DNA from: Mycosarcoma maydis
Lineage: Eukaryota; Basidiomycota; Ustilaginomycetes; Ustilaginales
Assembly (NCBI RefSeq): GCF_000328475.2
Contig: NC_026478.1
Coordinates: 310,001-374,000 of the forward strand
Direction: 5' to 3'
DNA: 64,000 nucleotides
Shown here: piece by piece, positions 59,720 to 64,000 of the stretch
Position numbering within the stretch: position 1 is the first letter of the stretch
Layout: each line of letters opens with the position of its first letter
Notes under the pieces: model-generated
What the model was told of the DNA's origin: nothing
Database searches by the model: none
The model's input: the letters and a program-made list of their open reading frames with translations, nothing else
Made by a program: the position numbers and the translations under genes

Positions 59720-62149
59720 CTAGACCATTTCAAGACGCTTGTTCGCAGCTTCTCCGCTAGCCACATAACCTGCGACAGAGACAACGATATCTAGGATTTG
59801 GCGAACCTGTTGCAGATGGGCTTGATCCTGCGAAGCATCCAAGCGAGTCCAAGCGCGCTCTACTGTATCTAAACGAGCTGTCACAGAGATTGTTTCTCTG
59901 TCATCGCCCAGGTGGTGGTGCAGCCGCAACATATAGTAGAGAATCTGCGTGTGAAGCTCGAGGCATTCGGCCTGTTGTGCGTCTGAGCAGAAGGCAAATG
60001 AATCAAACAGGAGCAGAGGATGGCATAGTATCATGAGTGGTGCAGTCGTCAGCAGCGTTCGACAACGGCATACGTTAAGGTCTGCATCTGGTCTGCATCT
60101 CGGAGACTCACCTCTTTCGGCTTCTCGCAACCAGTAGAGCACCTTGGTCAGATCTTCGCGCTCTTGCTTGTCCGAGCATGAGAGCAGCATCCGTGCATAC
60201 GTCCACTTCGCGCGCGCTCTCAGCTCGACATCATCACTCGACAGGCAGTTGGGCAGATCCGATTCCAAGAGCAGCCGTGCTCCATCTGGCATCTTGAGCT
60301 GAAGCCCCAATGCCTCAGCTAGCTGAACTCTTGCATTGAGGATCAACCGATTGCACTCCATGTCCTTGGCAATCGATAGACTTGCCAGTGTAGGCATCAG
60401 TGCGAGGATCGGTCGACCACGTTTCATCCTTATCGCAGCTTTGTTCAGCAGCGCTTCTGCCACTTGCTCTGCTGTAAGTCGGCTGTACTCTTTGAATCGC
60501 AATCCGAAATTCTTCTCAGTCGCACTCGATTTTCCGGACTTGAGGCAGCGCAACGCGAGCTCGACCAAAGCGCTCGGCGAATCGACAGCATCTTCAACGT
60601 CGCGATCGACATGAGCCTGGTCGGAACCCGGCAGGCTCTCTGCCAACAATTGCAAGGTCGCTACATCTTGTCTGCGCGTTGCTCGTAAGCGCAGGACCTC
60701 AGCGATTGCCCTGTGCCAGATCGTGTACTCGCAGAATGAGATCGCTTCGAAAGTGGCCGGTGAGACCAGCAAGCTGAGCGCCGCTTCGTACTCTCCCGCA
60801 CGTGCAAGCTAAAGGAGATCGAGTGGGAGAAAGTCGGCGTCAGCTGCGGCCAGCTACAGAGTAACGGCGACACTTGTCTGATAAATCCCAGTCATGGAGA
60901 TACTCACCGTTTTGGCTTTGTGACAGATGCAATCGATTCGGCTTTCTTCTTGCAAAGCTGAGCGTGCTCGACCATTTGCACCTGCAATGTTCCGATTCCG
61001 ATAGACGTCAGCAAGCGCTGGCTGGCCCAAGGTATCCCAAAGACGCGCGACTTCACCGTCGCTTGGAAATGTATCCCTGCCGAGACGTCGTTTGGCATCC
61101 TGAATGAGCTGCAAGGAGGCCTCGCTGGCCGCCAACGAGTCCCTAGAAGGCTGAGAAGGTGCAGCACAATCCTCCAAGTCTTGAAGTGTCTCGATTGCTG
61201 AGCGGCCCTTAGCTAGGCTGCAACGGGTCTGCCACACCGCGTCATAGATAGGTCGGCGTTGCCTCTCGTTCGTCGAGACATTGGCTGCTCCCGGAACAGA
61301 AGCGAGGGTGCTAGTGCCCACACCTTGGATGTATTGCATGAGGCTCTCGCAGGCAGAGATGCACTCGCTGTCGTTTGCCGACCGCGCAAGGCTTATAGCC
61401 TCGTCCAAGGCTGCTTTGGCTGCGCAGAAGCTCTCAGTCCTGACATGGAAAGCGGCTAGATGAAGAAGCGTGTGTTGATGAAGCTCGCGGTCAGCGCCAG
61501 GAGCGTAAAAGTCAAAGAACCTTTCCATGTTGTCCTTTGCCATGGTATAGTCGCCGCGGAGTAAGCCAAGCTGGTAGTCTCGGAACGCGCCAAGCCTTGC
61601 ATCGAGCAAATGCGCCGAGTCGATACCGGAGAGCTCGCTGTCATTCAAGTCGAAAGCCTGTCCCTCTTTCCATGCGCGCGCAGCTATTGTCAAGTGATCC
61701 CTTGTTTGCAAATCCAGACTGTCAAAGATCAACTTGATGCGACGGAAAAAGAGGCCGAAGAAGGACCTTCGCTCGAAGAAGATGTCGGTGGCATTGAGCA
61801 ATCCCATGGGCTCGTAGCTAGGCAGGATTCTGTTCAGCTTTTCGTTGAACAGCTTGGTCAAACCATCGGGAACATGGAGCAGATCGAGCATGGTCTCGAG
61901 GTAGTCGGTCATGATACGGTGATTGTCCTCGTCTCCTTCCATCGCGGCCCCGAGCTCGTCTGCAAATGCTGCATACGAAGGCGCAGGTGCGCGTGTCTGG
62001 TAAATTTTGTCCATGAGGAAGAGGAGCAACTTTTTGCGAGCGGCTTGTGCCTCGTCATTAAGTTGAACGCGGCAATGAAAGTTGAAGAGAATGAGGATGG
62101 CAATGATCTCGCCGTTCATCTCGTCGGGCGGCGCAAGCTTGACGTTCAT
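59720..62149 (-). CDS. APC5: Anaphase-promoting complex subunit 5 (APC5)
   Basis: Three exons (62149-60908, 60808-60112, 59982-59720) encode 733 residues. The N-terminal part has the APC5 helical domain. The family motif follows as HLAAFHVRTESFCAAKAALD and EAISLARSANDSECISAC, a TPR-like unit matching the APC5 consensus. The second half is a run of TPR-type helices (LARAGEYEAALSLLVSPATF, LLNKAAIRMKRGRPILALM). Intron 1 (99 nt, GTGAGT to TTTAG) falls at a codon boundary. Intron 2 (129 nt, GTGAGT to GCTCAG) joins EAER to DAQQAECLELH; it is a multiple of three and stop-free. APC5 is a scaffold of the ubiquitin ligase driving mitotic exit. The ATG at 62149 begins MNVKLAPPDEMNG. Confidence 0.85.
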
Positions 62150-62606
62150 GGCGGCGAGAATGAGAACGACAGCGCATCGAAGGCAGTGGAGCGAAGAGTG
62201 GTCGTCAACGGCGGTGTCAAGAGGGGAATGTTGATGGATCCTGGAATGATCGCGGATCACAACACAAGACCAACACACACGACTTGCACGCTGAGCTTAA
62301 ACGCGTCCGCAAACAGCGAGAGTCACGAGTCTGTGGTTACGAGTCGTGAGTTTCGTACTAGGCGGCTCCTGCTGCTGCTTCCGCTGCTGCTTTCCTCAGG
62401 TCAGGGTGCAGCTTCTTCCTCCACCTCTTAGTTGCTCAGTCAAAAAGCTCAAATTGGAGAAGATCGGAAATCGGATTCGACAAGCTTTCTGCTCCGTTGT
62501 GGTTTATGACAGTGCTGAAGACTTTTTCCTCCGCTTCTCTGTTCCAACACTACTCTCGGCTCATCCACATTACTCAAAGTCACGACTTTCTTCGCACACA
62601 ATCACG
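62150..62606. promoter_or_regulatory. Divergent promoter, APC5 / TOM7
   Basis: 457 bases between two divergent ATGs. A longer plus-strand frame overlapping the APC5 antisense strand ends here and is a shadow. One GTCACGAGTC/GAGTCGTGAG inverted motif lies near 62321-62350. Confidence 0.5.
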
Positions 62607-63262
62607 ATGGCATTTTCAGAAGATACCAAGGTGCGTTGCTACTAACATAAAGTCCGACGTCACATGCTCGTACGTGAGGTGGCAGTCTGAGTGAGACAGA
62701 ACCACTCTGGCAGGTTGAGGATTTGCTAGAAAGGGGTGCTTCTGTCCCTCTCTACAGCTCCGCGAACCAACCCGATGTTCGATGGACGGATAGAACAGAG
62801 AAAACAACACGACAGAAAGGCTGACTGACAGAGGCTCCTCGTACTCTTGTCACAATCACATGGGCATTCGGCATTGCCGACAACAGGAGCGAATCATTAA
62901 GGCGGTCGATGTCTCCAAGACTTTGTTGCATTACGGCTGGTAAGTCCGATAGTGCTTTTGTACCGCTGCGCTTGCTGCTTTGCCTTACGATCCGCTCACC
63001 CTCCTTCCTCCCTTTGAATGGGTTTCCCCTTTAATGCGACGCTCTGATCTTACACAGGGTGCCTTTCGTTCTTTACATCGGCTTCACCCGAAGCACGCCC
63101 CAGCCTAGCTTGATCAAGTAGGTGATTCTTGTGGCACATCAGCACGACTTACAAACACGCTCGATTCTGACCAAATTCTTTTCCTTGGCGTCGCCAATGC
63201 AACACCGCTCGCCTATCCTTTCTCTGTCCGCTGTTCATAGGCTCATCAGTCCTCTCGCATGA
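62607..63262 (+). CDS. TOM7: Mitochondrial import receptor subunit Tom7, four exons
   Basis: Exons 62607-62630, 62887-62939, 63058-63117 and 63241-63262 sum to 159 nt (52 codons plus stop). The product starts MAFSEDTKERIIKAVDVSKT and carries the Tom7 core LLHYGWVPFVLYIGFTRSTP, then QPSLIKLISPLA. The HYGW-P-VLY-GF pattern and the final LLSPLA-type tail are diagnostic of Tom7. Introns of 256, 118 and 123 nt have donors GTGCGT, GTAAGT and GTAGGT, all ending in AG, with phases that match. Tom7 is a single-pass outer-membrane subunit that modulates assembly of the TOM complex. It is among the most intron-dense genes here relative to size. Confidence 0.92.
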
Positions 63263-63676
63263 GTGGCATCTTCGGCGACTCCGAACAAGTCCTGCCCTGA
63301 CTTGGGACGCAGAATACTTAAAAGGCACTGCGACTCTGTATGTCTACATCTAACGCGACTATCTCGAAAGACCCGGCAATGTACACCGCTTTCTTCCCTT
63401 GCTCAGCAGTGTGATCTTGCAGCTGATGCGAAGAGTGCCTGTAAGCGTGCCTTCCGAGAGACATAAATAGCTGCACTTTGCATCTTTTCCCCTGCTTTCG
63501 GTTTCGAACATACCGAGGGCCGAATCCACTGTTTGCTGGACAGAAGCGAGAAATTTTGCGATTAACCCGCCCGCTTCTTGTCAACATCACTCCATCGCCA
63601 TTGCATCGATCGACTTTTCTCTGATCACACTTGGTTCCGACGCTCTGCCTTCGTTCACTCTCCTGACACTCTCGCC
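63263..63676. other. Intergenic region, TOM7 to the right-edge gene
   Basis: 414 bases between two same-strand genes, with only short shadow frames. The end (63560-63676) is CT-rich, consistent with a leader of the next gene. Confidence 0.55.
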
Positions 63677-64000
63677 ATGCACAGAAGCGGAGGTCTCAGC
63701 AGCCATGCAAAGGGAGGCGCAGCGCGAAGCGAAAGAAAGCAAGGTCGAACAAAGGACTCCGCATATCAGGCATCAGTTCGGAACTTTGTCGATCCTCCGC
63801 CACCAGGTATACAAAGGCTCCCATCTCCATTAACCCTGCGAACTGCACCACAGACATACAATTACTCTGCTAATGGGACTGTAAACGCAGAGCTCAGCCA
63901 TCCGGTGCAAGACACTATCACTGCTTCTCCGAGAGGCAGATATGCGCAAGGCGCAAATGGTGCAAGCAGCTCTAGGCAGCAGCCGCGCATTGGTATGGCT
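63677..64000 (+). CDS. 5' part of an unidentified gene, cut by the right edge
   Basis: From the ATG at 63677 (CTCGCCATGCAC) one frame stays open for 108 codons to the window end. The peptide starts MHRSGGLSSHAKGGAARSER and is basic, Gly/Ser/Gln/Pro-rich and disordered, with a PPPPG run. No domain is visible in this part. A CT-rich leader precedes the ATG, which supports a real start. The product cannot be named. Confidence 0.6.
   Translation, partial: MHRSGGLSSHAKGGAARSERKQGRTKDSAYQASVRNFVDPPPPGIQRLPSPLTLRTAPQTYNYSANGTVNAELSHPVQDTITASPRGRYAQGANGASSSRQQPRIGMA

Overview
The window is nuclear DNA of a basidiomycete fungus, most likely a smut (Ustilaginales, close to Ustilago or Sporisorium). 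The basis is the gene set (SPT5, TFIIIA, APC5, Spc7/KNL1, Bud32, Sec61 beta, Tom7, mitochondrial EF-Tu), a compact layout of mostly intronless genes with a few short GT-AG introns, and intergenic DNA seeded with CACGATT/CACGAAT heptamers that I associate with smut genomes. Species is an inference, since no search was possible. No rRNA, tRNA, CRISPR array or intact transposon was recognised.

Layout. 1-9.7 kb: the 3' tip of a gene, a universal-stress-domain protein, a GFA-domain/PuuE-type deacetylase fusion, a convergent GNAT/Mss4 fusion, then gene-poor DNA. 9.7-17.3 kb: GH5 glucanase-like protein, kynurenine formamidase, a secreted protein with dibasic sites, acyl-protein thioesterase and a quinone oxidoreductase with a mitochondrial leader. 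17.3-21.7 kb is nearly gene-free. 21.7-30.7 kb: a disordered Ser/Pro-rich protein, a PAF-acetylhydrolase gene broken by one stop and two frameshifts, and a LEA-like protein built on nine 120-bp repeats. 31.7-51 kb is a dense housekeeping block: NAT9, TFIIIA, SNAPC3, TUF1, SPT5, a dihydrouridine synthase, Spc7, mS37 and Sec61 beta. 51-64 kb: a gene-poor stretch, a GPI-type FAS1 protein, Bud32, a hotdog thioesterase, APC5, Tom7 and a gene running off the right edge.

How the genes relate: there are no operons. Several pairs share divergent promoters, notably TFIIIA/SNAPC3 (5S rRNA and snRNA transcription) and mS37/Sec61 beta. Three small conserved genes (mS37, Sec61 beta, Tom7) are split by introns and were rebuilt by hand from splice sites and family motifs. 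Many long open frames here begin at TTG or GTG; the starts given below are the ATG codons best supported by domain content.

Most unusual items: two apparent domain fusions (GFA-PuuE and GNAT-Mss4), the lesioned PAF-acetylhydrolase, the homogenised 120-bp repeat gene, and two related but distinct heptamer families spread through intergenic DNA.
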